Source: Floccularia luteovirens (Eukaryota; Basidiomycota; Agaricomycetes; Agaricales; Squamanitaceae). From it: a stretch of DNA of 64,000 bases. The notes below the pieces were generated by a model. The model searched no databases, had not been told where the DNA came from, and saw nothing but the letters and a program-made list of their open reading frames with translations. Made by a program: the position numbers and the translations under genes. Shown here piece after piece: positions 45,929 to 57,471 of the stretch (its first letter is position 1; every line of letters begins with the position of its first letter). The DNA lies in the NCBI GenBank assembly GCA_009739215.1, contig VSJF01000007.1, positions 1,488,001-1,552,000 of the forward strand, written 5' to 3'.

Positions 45929-47906
45929 ATGACAAAGGCCGTCGCGAGAGATGTAGAAGCCCTTCTTATGAGCACTCGCAAGTGCAGGCGCAAGTCGGGC
46001 GAAGTCCCATACCCTGTCATCTACTCCCTCAGCATGGTCGACTAGTGTGTATCATTTCTGTTTTCTCTTCTACATGTCATGTCAACATCTCGTCAGTGAT
46101 ATTTGGGATCATATGTTTCTAAAATCCTGCTGCAAAAGCCTGACAATGCACCAGTTCTCTGAGCCTCCAAAAGTTGTCTTGGATCTTGGTTGTGGGAGTG
46201 GCTACTGGGCAATAGAGGCTGCAATACAGTGGCCGGTATGTGACAAACTATATGCATAGTAATAAGTCAGCAATTCATAACAACACCTGACCCTTACCCT
46301 TATAGTCCAGTACAATTGTCGGTCTTGATTTGACGGACGATCAAGCCTATCTAAATCAAATGGAACCCTACAGGCACTTGGCACGCCGTGTAAAATGGGT
46401 TCATGGTAATCTGTGTGTAGTAAAGAGTTCTAGTCCTGTGGCTTGATGGTTTCATGACTCATGAAACCCCTTGATACTCAGGTTGGACGGTCTACCATTC
46501 CCTCCTTCACATTTCGACTTGGTAAGAATTACAGGACTTGGACTCGCCATTCCAGAAGATGAGGTGAGGTTATTATACCCAATCAATACATTTTCCTTTA
46601 GACCTAACTAATTTTTTTTGTTCTGTTAAAGTGGCAATTCGTATTAGAGGTATGCTGCTGACTCACAGTACATGCTGTAAAATTTAACGTCACCCATCTC
46701 TTTAGGAAGTAGCCCGAGTAACAAGGTCAGGGGGCGTTCTTGAGGTTCGTGTGCAACTCATCTCTATGGTTAATTTTCAGTTACAAATCTATCCCATCAG
46801 GTCATAGAGGAAGAGCTTATCTTCCCTTGTCCATCATTTCAACCCCCAATATCATTCGTGCCGCTGAACACAAATGTCCCACCTTCACGAAGTCAAACAC
46901 TTCGTTCATGTAGAAGCACCACAACACTACGATCCGGTTATACTGCGGAGGATGAAAACTCATTATACCCCATACTCGAAAACTCATCTACAACCACTCT
47001 GGACCACACTACATCACCAACTTCCCTCAAAGCACCTTCGACTCATAGTCCCCCATCACGGCCCCTCGCCCAGGAATACTTCACTCATCCCCAAGACCAC
47101 TCAAGACTAAAAGAAGTTTGGGCATCCATGTTGGCTACCCGATTTCTTTGTCCAAATCTTCTCTCAGTGCTACCCTTTTACATTACCTCATCTTCATTTA
47201 TCGACGTGCAAACCCATGCACCTTGTAGGATACCTCTCCCACCGAATAGCGACCTATTTTTGGAACAAAATAAGACGTCTTCGCAAGGTTCTGAAGGCAG
47301 CCTTCCCGATACGATGTTTGATCTAAAACCAACCCCAGCGAGAAATTCTGCGAAAGGGAAATCTTCTTCCTCTCAAGTTCGCATGCCCCAATGCCAACAA
47401 AATGTAGATCAATGGGCATCGATGCACCTCGCAAAAGTAGTGAGTACCATCAAGGGCTGCAAGGAAGCCATGTGGGAAGAATATCAAAAGATGTACTCAG
47501 ATGAGGCAGTGAAATTCTCGACAGAGAGTCTTCTCCCAAATGAAGTACCCATGCATCTATCATTCAGTTCCCCTTGTCGAGCCTCATTTGAACAAGACTG
47601 GAGAAATTGGGAGAAGTACGTTCATTCAAAACCCTTTCCGAAACCAAAAAATAACAAAGTATAATGTAAACTAATTGATTCATGGTGCCCAGTGACATGC
47701 AGGATAGAATCAGTATGCGAAGTCGAGTTACCCAGCAACTCGGATGGGGTGCACCTCCAAAGTATAACTATGATTACGACTGGCGCGTTTGGAGGAAATC
47801 ACTAGTTCCTGGCACCTCTGGATTCACCGGTCACGTGTATCACGAATCCGATGATACAAGCGACCTATGTAGGTCGATACGAGCTTTCGTGGGATGGAAA
47901 CCATAG
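45929..47906 (+). CDS. SAM-dependent methyltransferase of unknown substrate
   Basis: ATG at 45929 (MTKAVARDVEALL); exon 1 ends in the middle of a Tyr codon before gtgtgt and joins to give MVDYDIWDHMFLKSC. The SAM loop is VVLDLGCGSGYWAIEAA, followed by the acidic STIVGLDLTDDQ strand, VKWVHGN, HFDLVRITGLGLAIPEDEW and EVARVTRSGGVLEVIEEEL. This is a class I (type 11-like) Rossmann methyltransferase. A Ser/Pro-rich insert of about 120 residues follows. The C-terminal block (WASMHLAKVVSTIKGCKEAMW, DYDWRVWRKSLVPG) ends at 47906. About 520 residues. The gene is divergent from the NDUFB8-like gene with 261 bases between the starts. Confidence 0.8.
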
Positions 47907-48282
47907 ACGACGATCCCAAATCACCACAAAGTGCCAATTTCTGGAATGGGGACTATTCACCATAATTATTAACTTGTTACTGCGCATTTTTTTCCTTTTC
48001 CCCCCACTAACATTGCATCCTCACATCTGTTTTTACTCCCCTTAACACGTCATTTAAGAGAGTGTGGTAAAGTAGTTGTACATCAATGTACTTTTTCATA
48101 TGTATATAGAAGATATGTTTTTTGCTAAATACTTTGAAATGAGGTTAAATTGACTCTTTGATTAGAAGGATCCCGATAAGGAGATTAAAATCCATAATCC
48201 TAATTTTTTTCTCAGAAAAACTCTTCTGATTTCCCATTCCACTTTACATCCATCCCAACTCCAAGCTTTCCTTTGTATCATC
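47907..48282. other. Intergenic, methyltransferase 3' flank and PA2G4-like promoter
   Basis: No coding sequence recognised. Confidence 0.5.
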
Positions 48283-49971
48283 ATGTCTGATCCAGAAACA
48301 ATAGCCACACCCACTGCCACAGACAAGAAACCTGCTGCATCGACATTTGAAGCGGATCTCACCAAGTACAAGGTCAGTCACATAACACAATCTTGCCATT
48401 GATATAGATAAACTCGAGAGGCAAAAGAAAATTCTCACCACAATCACAATTTTCTTTTTACATAGACAGCAGCAGAAATCGTCCATGGCGTAACCAAAAA
48501 ACTCATCGATCTCTGTGTACCAGGAGCAAAAGTGATCGATCTATGCATCGAGGGTGATAAACTAATAGAACAAGGGACTGGAGCTGTGTATAACAAGTCT
48601 GTCAAGGGTGTCAAAGTCAATAAAGGTACCGTCCCATTCCATAAATTCACGATAAAAATATAGGAACATTGTACTAAAGATTGATAATTTGGTCTTTTCT
48701 CTTCTTGATGTATAGGTGTTGCATTCCCAACTTGTATATCAGTCAACAACGCAGTCGCGCATTTCTCTCCTCTCGCGTGAGATTCCCTTTTTATATTATC
48801 AATCTATGTTTTTATAACAACTCCCATCCATACACGGGGAAAATTTTTTTTTTAATACAAACAGATCCGACCCTCTAGCATCACAAGTACTCGCTCAAGA
48901 CGACGTTGTAAAAATCCAACTCGGTGCTCAGATCGATGGATTCGCATCGATCAGTGCGGAAACAATTATTATCGGTGCTACTCCCAAAAGCCCTGCAACA
49001 GGACGTCGCGCCGATGTCGTAAAAGCAGCTTGGCATGCAGCAGAGCTTGCTATGCGTACAATTAAAGTCGGTAATAGAAATTGGGCTGTTACCGAAGCTG
49101 TAGCGCGTATTGCGGATGTGTGGGATTGTAAACCGGTAGAAGGTTCGTTTATCTCCTTTGCTACTTATCAATGAAGATTAACGGCCCGGTTTTTGTTAAT
49201 TGACTTGGCATATAGGAATGTTGTCTTGCCAACAAACACAAAATGTGATAGATGGGAAGAAGCGTATTATTCTGAACCCTGCCGAGGCACAAAAAAGGGA
49301 CTTTGAAAGTGCAACGTTCGCTGAAGGGGAAGTTTATGGCATGGATATCCTGATCTCATCTGGTGAAGATGGAAAGGTCAATATCTATTTCATCTTTTTC
49401 GCAGAACAATATAATTTTCTAAAATGATTCGGTGCTTAATAGGCCCGTATAGAAGAATCCCGTACAACGATCTATCAGAGGGATTCATCAGTCACATATC
49501 AACTCAAAATGAAAACATCCCGTGCCGTTTTCTCTGAAGTACAAAAGAAAGCAGGTGCATTCCCATTCAATATCCGTACATTGGAAGATGAGAAACGTTC
49601 TCGCATGGGACTGCAAGAGGCAGTCCAACACAGCCTAGTCAAGCCCTACGAAGTGATGTATGTTGTTTTTTTATGTTTCAGAAATTCCAAAACAATCGAC
49701 GGGCCCTGCTAACCATTACCTTACACCCAGTTATACCCCAGCAAACACTTTCGTCGCTGGGTTCCACTTCACAATCGCACTGCTCCCTGGTGGACCTTCC
49801 CTAATCACCCATCCACCCATCTGGTACAAACCCGAGCTGGTTAAAACTACAAAGGAGCTAGAGGATGAGGAGATAAAATCGCTCCTAGCGAGAAACCTAC
49901 GCGAGAATAAGAAGAGTAAAAGAAAGGCGAAGAAAGCAGGCGAGGGGTCTGATGACGCCAAAGATGAGTAA
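48283..49971 (+). CDS. PA2G4/Ebp1-like protein (M24 aminopeptidase fold, nonpeptidase)
   Basis: ATG at 48283, about 390 residues over at least six exons. Landmarks are KYKTAAEIVHGVTKKLIDLC, FPTCISVNNAVAHFSPLASDP, VVKIQLGAQIDGF, MLSCQQTQNVIDGKKRIILN and FAEGEVYGMDILISSGEDG. The Lys-rich C-terminus (ENKKSKRKAKKAGEG) follows the usual PFNIRTLEDEKRSRMGLQE region. The family (human PA2G4/Ebp1, fission yeast Cdb4) has the pita-bread fold but lacks metal ligands. It acts in ribosome biogenesis and translation control and binds nucleic acid. Its stop is 183 bases from the convergent PCC1 stop. Confidence 0.92.
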
Positions 49972-50153
49972 ACTAAAGCATGGAAGGAAGTACAAAAATA
50001 TAGTTTGAATGAAGAAGGGATCCAAAGGTGTTTCTATAGCCCCCCCTAACCCATTACTACTACTGCGCAAAACTGCGCATTCCCAACACTTTATCCCCTC
50101 TGCTTCAATTGTAGTATTATTTTTTCTTTTCTTCTTTGGACAAGCCTCTTTAC

Positions 50154-50628
50154 CTAAACCTGAACTTGAGAGATGCTTTCCGCATCCGTACCGAATTGCT
50201 CTAGTGTACGAATCACAAGTTCAACATTTTCAAGGTAGCCATTTACGGTTAGTCGTGCAAGGCGGACTGTAAGAGTCTTGAATGAGCTGCAAAAAAAGGA
50301 GATAAATAATAGTGGAGATAGCAATGATAATAATGATACAAATCGTGAGGTTATGGCATAGGATAGGGTGGCAGAGACATCGGTAACTGGAGAGTAAGGG
50401 GTGCACACATACGCGATAAGTTTGTTATCATCAACGATCAAGGTACGTTGGACAGCTTGGGGCTGGAGCTCGGTGTCAACATCAATTACTTGCTTTGCGA
50501 TGTTCGCGTGCTTTTCTGAAGCAAAAGGTACCTGTATTGTACTTTGTATGTTAAAAAAAAATCAGGTGTCGGCTTGTAGTAAGGTAACCTAGATCAACGT
50601 ACACTGTGTGCCAGTCTGAATCTGACAT
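50154..50628 (-). CDS. PCC1: KEOPS complex subunit Pcc1
   Basis: Three exons, about 90 residues. The start ATG at 50628 gives MSDSDWHT, then VPFASEKHANIAKQVIDVDTELQ, RTLIVDDNKLIA, and the last exon SFKTLTVRLARLTVNGYLENVELVIRTLEQFG. This is the complete CTAG/Pcc1 fold. Pcc1 is the dimerising subunit of KEOPS, the complex that makes the t6A modification of tRNAs reading ANN codons and affects telomeres and transcription in yeast. The second intron is unusually long for the window (about 120 nt). Confidence 0.9.
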
Positions 50629-51181
50629 GGAAGTCAAAAGTAAAACACAAACACAATAAATAGGAAGCATGCATCATTAATTATTCAACTCCCGGCTTCC
50701 TGGTTACGATCAATTTAGGGGCATTGTAGGTGACATTTAAATTGGAAAAAAAGAGTAATTGTATATCTATATACATTGAACCAGGCGAGTACATGTACAT
50801 CGCTGAGTGTATCAAGCTGTACACTGACATATTCGGTCGGAAATAAAGATAAAGTTAATGAAACCAACACCAATTATGGGCACAGATGTAAGAAGGGGTA
50901 TGTTTTGATGGTATATGCGTGCATGCCAGCTCGAGGTGCAGCGATGTCAACCTGTGAGCACGTTCGAGATCGCAAGCATATTCCACCAAAAAAAAGTATC
51001 TAAACCGGCAGTCAAATGCAATAAGCAACCTCCTGAGCCCCTGGATCAGAACCGAGCACCGTTATGAAATCTAGCAATGTTTATGTGGATATAAGAGAGC
51101 CCCAGGCAAGTAAAAGATTGAAGAAGATGGTCTGCCAAGTCCAATGTCACCTGGTTGTCGACAGAACAGGGGTATAAGGTG
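50629..51181. other. Intergenic, no gene seen
   Basis: Contains the PCC1 promoter and the 3' flank of the GPI-protein gene. A short plus-strand frame at 50776-51003 has no recognisable content. Confidence 0.5.
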
Positions 51182-51986
51182 TTATAGTGAAAGCACAACA
51201 GCAGCAGCGAGTGCGCTGAGAACCATGAAGGGTGTGCTAACTTGGCGTAAAGCTGGGGCTCCGTTGTTGCTGCCGAATGGATCGGTACCGGCATTTGCTG
51301 CACCGACTGGTGCAACGGAGACAGATGGGCTGGGTGTTGCAGCTGCTGGCTTGGCAACAAGACTTGAAGAAGTAAAGGTCAGTCGGTATGCACACACAGT
51401 AAGAGATAACACGTACGGTGTTACAGATGGCGTCGAGCTAGAGCTAGATGCAGCATTTCCTGCTACAGCCGCAACGTGCAAGCATGAAGTATCATCACTG
51501 GGAGCAACAGTGATCTAGGGATGTGTTTGTTGGGATCATAACCACGCAGACTTATCAACATGGAACTTACCTCGCCGCTCCAAGCTTCGTCAACACCACT
51601 ATCTTCAAGGTACACTTGAACCGTCTTTCCAGCAGGGATTGCCGCTGTCCATGATATCGATGTACCATTAAATTCACCAGCCTCTAGACTGAGAGAATGT
51701 CAGTAAAACAAAGGCGTCGTAACGACCGAAACACGCGACTCACATTGCAGGCCCACAAGGATCTTTGGGGTCTACAATAGTCATGGAGTAAGGTCCTTTA
51801 CTGGGTGCCCAAGAGATGTGAGCAGGTTGACACTGTAACAATGGATGGTCAACTTGAGGATCGAGTAAGTGAAGAAACCTGAAAACTGACTTGTGTGAAT
51901 TCGGGGGTTGAGATTGCGAAATCTGCGAGAGCGCCTGGGAGGGCAGTTGCAAGAAAGAGAGCGACAGTAAGGAGTGTGGAGTACAT
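51182..51986 (-). CDS. Secreted GPI-anchored Ser/Ala-rich surface protein
   Basis: ATG at 51986 starts a classical signal peptide (MYSTLLTVALFLATALPGALA, cleavage after ALA likely). The mature protein starts DFAISTPEFTQCQPAHISW, then YSMTIVDPKDPCGPAILEAGEF and a small beta-sandwich-like region with ISWTAAIPAGKTVQVYLEDSG and a conserved Cys. A Ser/Ala/Pro-rich stretch follows. The C-terminus is a hydrophobic helix (STPFMVLSALAAAVVLSL) after a small-residue region, fitting a GPI signal. Five exons. Such FTQCQP-type proteins are common in Agaricomycetes and resemble Kre9/Knh1 or Ser-Thr-rich GPI families; the function is unknown. Confidence 0.85.
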
Positions 51987-52250
51987 GTCTTTCGTAGAGA
52001 CAGAAAAAAAAGCAGGGCGGTTATATAAGAAAGAGGGTTAGGGGGGAGCACGCGGTGGAAATGAGGTTGTAAAAAGATGAAAAGAGAGGGAGTTTTACTG
52101 ATCAAAGGCTTACAAACACGAGTCAACAGTTCCCCATTTTCACTTTCCGACGGCGCTCTTTCGGAACAATGCTAGTAGAACTAGTCCGGGCTTGGCTCAA
52201 TATGTGTAATTCATTATAATATTTTCATTATCTACTTAATTATTCAATTA

Positions 52251-54857
52251 TCACAACTTCGCCACCGCTTTTCCTTTGAACGACGCAAGCTTTGTCCGCT
52301 TCATGATCCTGCAAATACAATCACATGCTCAGTCTTAAAGTTGTCATGACACCCTTTGCCAAGTATAAATCTCACCCAGAATGGATTATCACTGATGGTG
52401 TCTCTCGAGCACCCTCAACCGCCACTCGTTCTTCAATTGGAACATAGTCGCGCTTACCCGCACCGACATAAATCTGCACCGGCAAGGATAAACAACTCCG
52501 GATCAAACCTGAAACGCGTTTTTAAAAAGTTGTCACGCTTACCTGGCGTGGCCTCCAAATTTTCACCCCTCCTTCTTGAAGCATCATCTTTGATTGTGTC
52601 ATCGCTTAGTTTAGGTCGTTTTATATATGGTAACGCGACTAACCTGACGCCAATGAGCAAGCCACCCTACCACACGAGGGACTGCAAAAAGCACAGGGAA
52701 GAAATCAAGGGGGAATCCTGATTTGGTGGTCAGAAGGACACCGTGATGGGATCAGGTTATAGTTCTAACCCATTTGAAGATAAATTAGTCCACTTCAAAA
52801 AGCCATCAGCATTGCTTTCCAATACATATCGAAACATCAAAATTACCTCCTACGTAACATATCAACATATCAGTCTAGCAACATGCGTACAGTGCATAAA
52901 CACGTACCAGTAATCCACATTTGGGGCCAGTTTTCGTGAAACAAAATATTCATCCTTCATTGCAGCGTCGTGAAGAGCCAATGCTGTGTCGAGAAGCTCA
53001 TTTTTTCCGGTGCTGCAAATCTATGTTAGGCAGGATTCACCGGATTCAACTCGGGCGTACATTTTGAATACCTCGTCAGCAGTCTTTCTGACAATGAAAG
53101 ACCGAGGATCCGACTATGAGGATATCAGCGTGACCCTTCATGAACCCCCAAAAGTTACACACTGTTTTGTATACGCGGTGCCCAAATCCGGAAAGAACCT
53201 TTTCGCGCCTCTTGACAGCCTCAAGGAAAGCTGGTACATTTGATGGCCTGAATCCAGTTGAGAAAGGAATATTCGTAAAGCTTCTACTCCACTTACTTTC
53301 CAATAGAAATTAGCATACGGATGACAGCTTCATTTGCGCCACCTGAAGACAAGTCAATCCAGACTAAAGAAAGATCATTACACAGGGGAACTTACCATGC
53401 AAGGGTCCGCTGTTCGAATGTTTATCCATCAAGTCACTTCGCTGCACATGATCAATACTCACTATAAGGAAGCACACCCAGCCCTAAAACCCCCGCAATT
53501 AATAATACAGACACAAAAATTAAGTAAATAACTTTACGCGATAGCAGAATAAGGATCGACCAACGAACTACCGGTTTGTAAGACTGTGGTTGATGAGGCA
53601 TTCAACTCGTGATCTGCATGAAGTAAGAAAAGCGTATCCAAGGCTTTCTCGAGGACTGGGTTCGGCACGTAATCCTCCTGTCCTAAATGATCCATTTGGT
53701 ACAAGAAGCTATAGCAAATATTTACCCGGAGAAGGCGTGAAGAATTCCGGGGGAGGCAACTTACGAGCCGGTGTAGCTCAATCCCGTGGGCGGGATCACA
53801 AACTCACGGCCTTGGCGGACGCGATAAGCCATACTAGCAGCATAAATTCAGTTAGCTGTCGGATTCTGGAGTAACCCGGACATATAGGGGAGGAACTAAC
53901 GCAGCGAGTGTAGTAGCTTTTCCAATCAACCTGTAAATTTGCTTATCCATCACTGCGAGAGACGCCTTGTCTCCCTTTGTATAGAGTGTTTGGCCTAGAT
54001 GTAAATATTCAGCGATTAGTGGCCTGATGTATGCTTTCCCCGGGCTTACCTTGCAAGGACGGGTTGGCCTCGCCGTAGTAAGAACCGAGGTACGCGAAGG
54101 CACTCGTCAGAATGGCCATAGGGTGAGCATCGTAGCTATAAGGACATAGAAGGCATTGTAAAGATGTGAGCGTTGTACCTAACGGAAGCCAACCCACCGG
54201 AATGAACGGCAGAATTGTTCAGCGTCTGCATGAGTGATGCCATGATGGAGTACCTCGCCCTCGAACTCTTTGAACTGGGATTTGGAAGGTAAGTTGCCAT
54301 AGATCAAAAGATATGCTATTACGTATCGGTCACATTTAATATTAATATAAGTGCAGGAGCTTTAACCACGCACCAGTTTCTAGATGTGATGAATGCAGAG
54401 CCAGTTGCTCAATAGGGTAACCTCTGATGTAGCGCCAGTATAAATTAAGATCAAAGAACCAGTAAGTGTCTCGTACCTGTAACGAAGTACTAATAGATAT
54501 GATTAGTTGATGTAGTATCACAGCACTTTTGAAGTCCCTACCTCCTGCTTCCCCATCTATGTAGGTTATTTGACTTCGAATGACGGCGGTGTTCAGAAAC
54601 CCTTTGTCTGATACACGTAAACCCTTTTCGGTTTCATTTTCCTCTCGTTCGCCAGGTGCAGATGGGGCCTTCATGACTTTGAAAGCAGTAGCCGCAATAC
54701 TGTTGTCAACGATTCTGTAATAATAAATCACTGTAAGTTATTAAAATTCCACCAGGGTCTTGTGCATGACGTACGGAACATCATATACCTTGCCTGTACG
54801 GTTATCTCGCACAGTAAGGCTGTAACTTGCTGATGGGTTTTCTATTGGACGGCCCAT
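52251..54857 (-). CDS. Citrate synthase, probably peroxisomal (PTS1 -AKL)
   Basis: ATG at 54857 (MGRPIENPSASYSLTVRDNR) has no mitochondrial presequence; upstream the frame is open for some 20 codons but has no ATG. Family blocks are VDNSIAATAFKVMKAP, YRGYPIEQLALHS, MAILTSAFAYLGSYYGEANP, the active-site His in LLHADHELNASSTTVLQTGSS, GGANEAVIRML, GHRVYKTSDPRSFI and the catalytic Asp in KLAPNVDYW. The product makes citrate from acetyl-CoA and oxaloacetate. The last intron (GTGAGA donor) leads to IMKRTKLASFKGKAVAKL and stop at 52251. The terminal AKL is a PTS1 tripeptide, as in glyoxylate-cycle isoforms. The Trp-Ser following NVDY requires a 3-nt exon (see separate entry). Confidence 0.9.
52770..52792 (-). 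other. 23-nt exon of citrate synthase
   Basis: Acceptor gaag ending at 52793 and donor gttaga starting at 52769 bracket 23 nt that supply most of SGLIYLQMG. The flanking introns are 52793-52846 (54 nt) and 52718-52769 (52 nt). Family continuity on both sides supports it. Confidence 0.75.
52847..52849 (-). other. Predicted 3-nt microexon of citrate synthase
   Basis: On the minus strand the bases gag lie between acceptor acgtag (end of the 58-nt intron 52850-52907) and donor gtaatt (start of the 54-nt intron 52793-52846). With it the spliced protein reads NVDY-W-S-GLIY, matching the family's conserved Trp-Ser-Gly after the catalytic Asp. Skipping it keeps the frame but turns Trp-Ser into a single Cys. 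Confidence 0.6.
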
Positions 54858-57471
54858 GAGAGTAGAGAGGTAAGTTATAGAGGTGAGGTTGGAAGTAGTT
54901 CCGCGACTACTAGGTGTCTGTTTCACTACGGTAGTATATCATTATGTAGTTTCCTTTGCCCTGACGCAGGGTAACACTTGTGACTTCGCAAATCACATGG
55001 TTTACGGTTTCTCGGATTCGAGAGTTACCGAAGAAACAAAAGAAACACAGCTTGCCTAAGTACGAGTGCATACATACTACATTCATGACAAGGTTAATTT
55101 CACGTACTCATCTCAAACTACGACAAGAAGCTTGTTCACATGTACTAGGAATTCATTTGCTTTCTGACATCATTATTAATTATTATCATGCTGTTTGACA
55201 GCCAATCAGGGTTCCGAGTTTGAGTCTTGTAAAACGTTCTGATTCAAGTGATTGTCAGCGGTGTTCTTGCAGTCAATGAATATATATAGCTATTGTGAGT
55301 GCCACAGTTGCTATTTAGTCGATACCTTCGAATACCGTGAATACTCGCTTAGGTCGACGAAGAGATGGCTTTAATGAAGAAGCGAAATGAAAAGGCGACC
55401 GATGGCCCAACGCTCTTGAAGCTCTAGCAACATGCCTGATACCGAATATCATGGCATTTTTGTAATGCGTTACGTTACTCGTGTAACTCCAATTTACTTT
55501 TGTAGTCCATTCGAAACAACCATGTATGGAGCATGTCAGATGTCATCGATATCTTCCTCACACGATAATTTAACTGTATGGGCGCAACCTGGAGACTTGA
55601 AGATTCAATGTTTTTAGACTTTTGTCTAAAGGACAACATCAACACTATTAGATATCTCGTATATTTGTCAAGGTACGCTTTGACTTACAATTGTCCAAAT
55701 TTTACAGTAACTGCGGAGAGAGTATCGAATTCCCCGGAGCACCAAAGACGAAGGGACAAACTTACTTGCGGCAAGTTCCGGTGGAACAAAGGAAATGAAC
55801 CACCTTTCATTACGAACCGATTCTGGTTGAAAATGACAGCCAAACCTTGGGAGCTTTATCCATTTAATACTGGGTGTGTGGAAGTTTGATCCTGCGACAC
55901 TCTGAGCCCACGCTTGCACTGTCCTCGAGAGACAATCAATTTGTATGCAAAAGCTTATTTAAAGCTGTCGATGATTGATTGGTATTGTTTTCCTGACTAT
56001 CTCCCGAAAGAAGACCTGAAAAACGAATTTGCGAAAGATCGGACACTCGTACCTGCACACCAGTGTGGCCAAGGTCCCATTCGACCTTCTAGCCTTGCGA
56101 CTCACCATATGATCCTCATCAACTGAAGATAGATTTATACGGAAGTACCCTTCAACACGTTGCATGCGCTGTGTATGTCTGCCTCTGCACACCAGCTGCC
56201 GTGTAGCAAAGATCAAATATGATGGAAGGTGCCCTGTTTACCTATTTATAGGCAGTATATACGATATTTCATCTACTGGCACATACCCGGAGATACGTGA
56301 TCTGATGTAAAGTAGTGTATCAATACGTGCGTACAGCCAATCCACAAGACACACGTACTTGAAGAATACAACCTAACTATCTACAAAACAGCACACGATT
56401 TATTGGTGAAGGCAGTACATATTCATCAAGTTCCACAGTGCTAAGAATGAAGACCTTGGAGATCTTTCTCATTCCAACAATAGCACCCAGATGAAAAAAT
56501 ACTTACCCGCATGGGTTTAACGTAACCTCCCCTTGCGGAGCCAGTGTCGGGGACGTATTACCCCCGCTTCATGCTTGTCGGAAAGGTGATAGCTATGCAT
56601 CAGAAAGGGTACATGTGGTTTTTTGAAGACATACATGTACAGTGCTTCTATTAATCTTTAGAAGAGCACTCACGCTTCATAGTTCAATCATCTCTATTAG
56701 AGCTATATTGCTCTAAACATTCTCTTCGCTCCAGTTCACCGCGACATCACAAGTCGAATATTTTGGGACGATGACGATGTAATAGATATTTTTCTAATCA
56801 CCAAGACACTTCTGTACATATGTATATATCTTTCCCATACCCATACTTACTCCTGGACCTGATGCTTCCGGACCGAGGAAATGCGAGATACTATCATACC
56901 CAACCCTGTGCTTTCTCCCTGAAATGAAACAAAAACATATGATAGTTAGAGATCTACAACAAAATTTCGTATGGTGGTGGAAGTGGAAAGCGCTGACTTC
57001 GAAAACGTGCGTCTGGGATCCCTTGATTTATCTTGACTGGGAGACTGTGAAAGCCTATCTATTTCCTCCAGCCTCAAATTGATATATGTCTATTTTATGT
57101 TTCGTTCTTGAGGAGACCGGAAAGATGACATCACGAACGTGCGCCTTTCAAAGTCGGAAGAGATGCAAAAGCGACCGCACCATTCCTTTGGTGTTGACAC
57201 GGTTTGTTCTAATTTTGTGAGAACGCGAGCGCATCTGTCGACATCCATGTGCACCCACCGGCGGGTGGCCCCCTGGCACTGCTCATTTTTCCCCAATAAG
57301 GCATCTGACTTCCGACACTGTGACTTCTTCGCTAAGAGACTGCTCCAAGTGGTTTGGAACCTTTTGGAACACAATCGTGCGTGTTGGTACAAAAATAAGA
57401 AGCATGGCTTCGATACTGGTCAAGTTTCCATTGCTTCCCAGACTTCTGCTCCAGGTCCGTGAAAAGTGACA
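54858..57471. other. Intergenic, no gene supported
   Basis: 2.6 kb between the divergent citrate synthase and first transporter genes. Plus-strand frames at 55578-55889 and 55914-56126 are moderately long but match nothing I know and do not join cleanly. The last 300 bases are similar to the promoter of the second transporter copy. Confidence 0.45.
57261..57280 (+). promoter_or_regulatory. Conserved 20-bp promoter block, transporter copy 1
   Basis: gcgggtggccccctggcact is identical here and at 62268-62287 upstream of copy 2, about 200 bases before each start codon. The surrounding sequence is diverged by substitutions and indels. It is preceded in both by a catgtgcac core. Confidence 0.5.

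Noticed and set aside
55578..56126. Two adjacent plus-strand frames as one hypothetical gene
   Set aside because: No plausible splice join keeps both in frame and no motif is recognisable.
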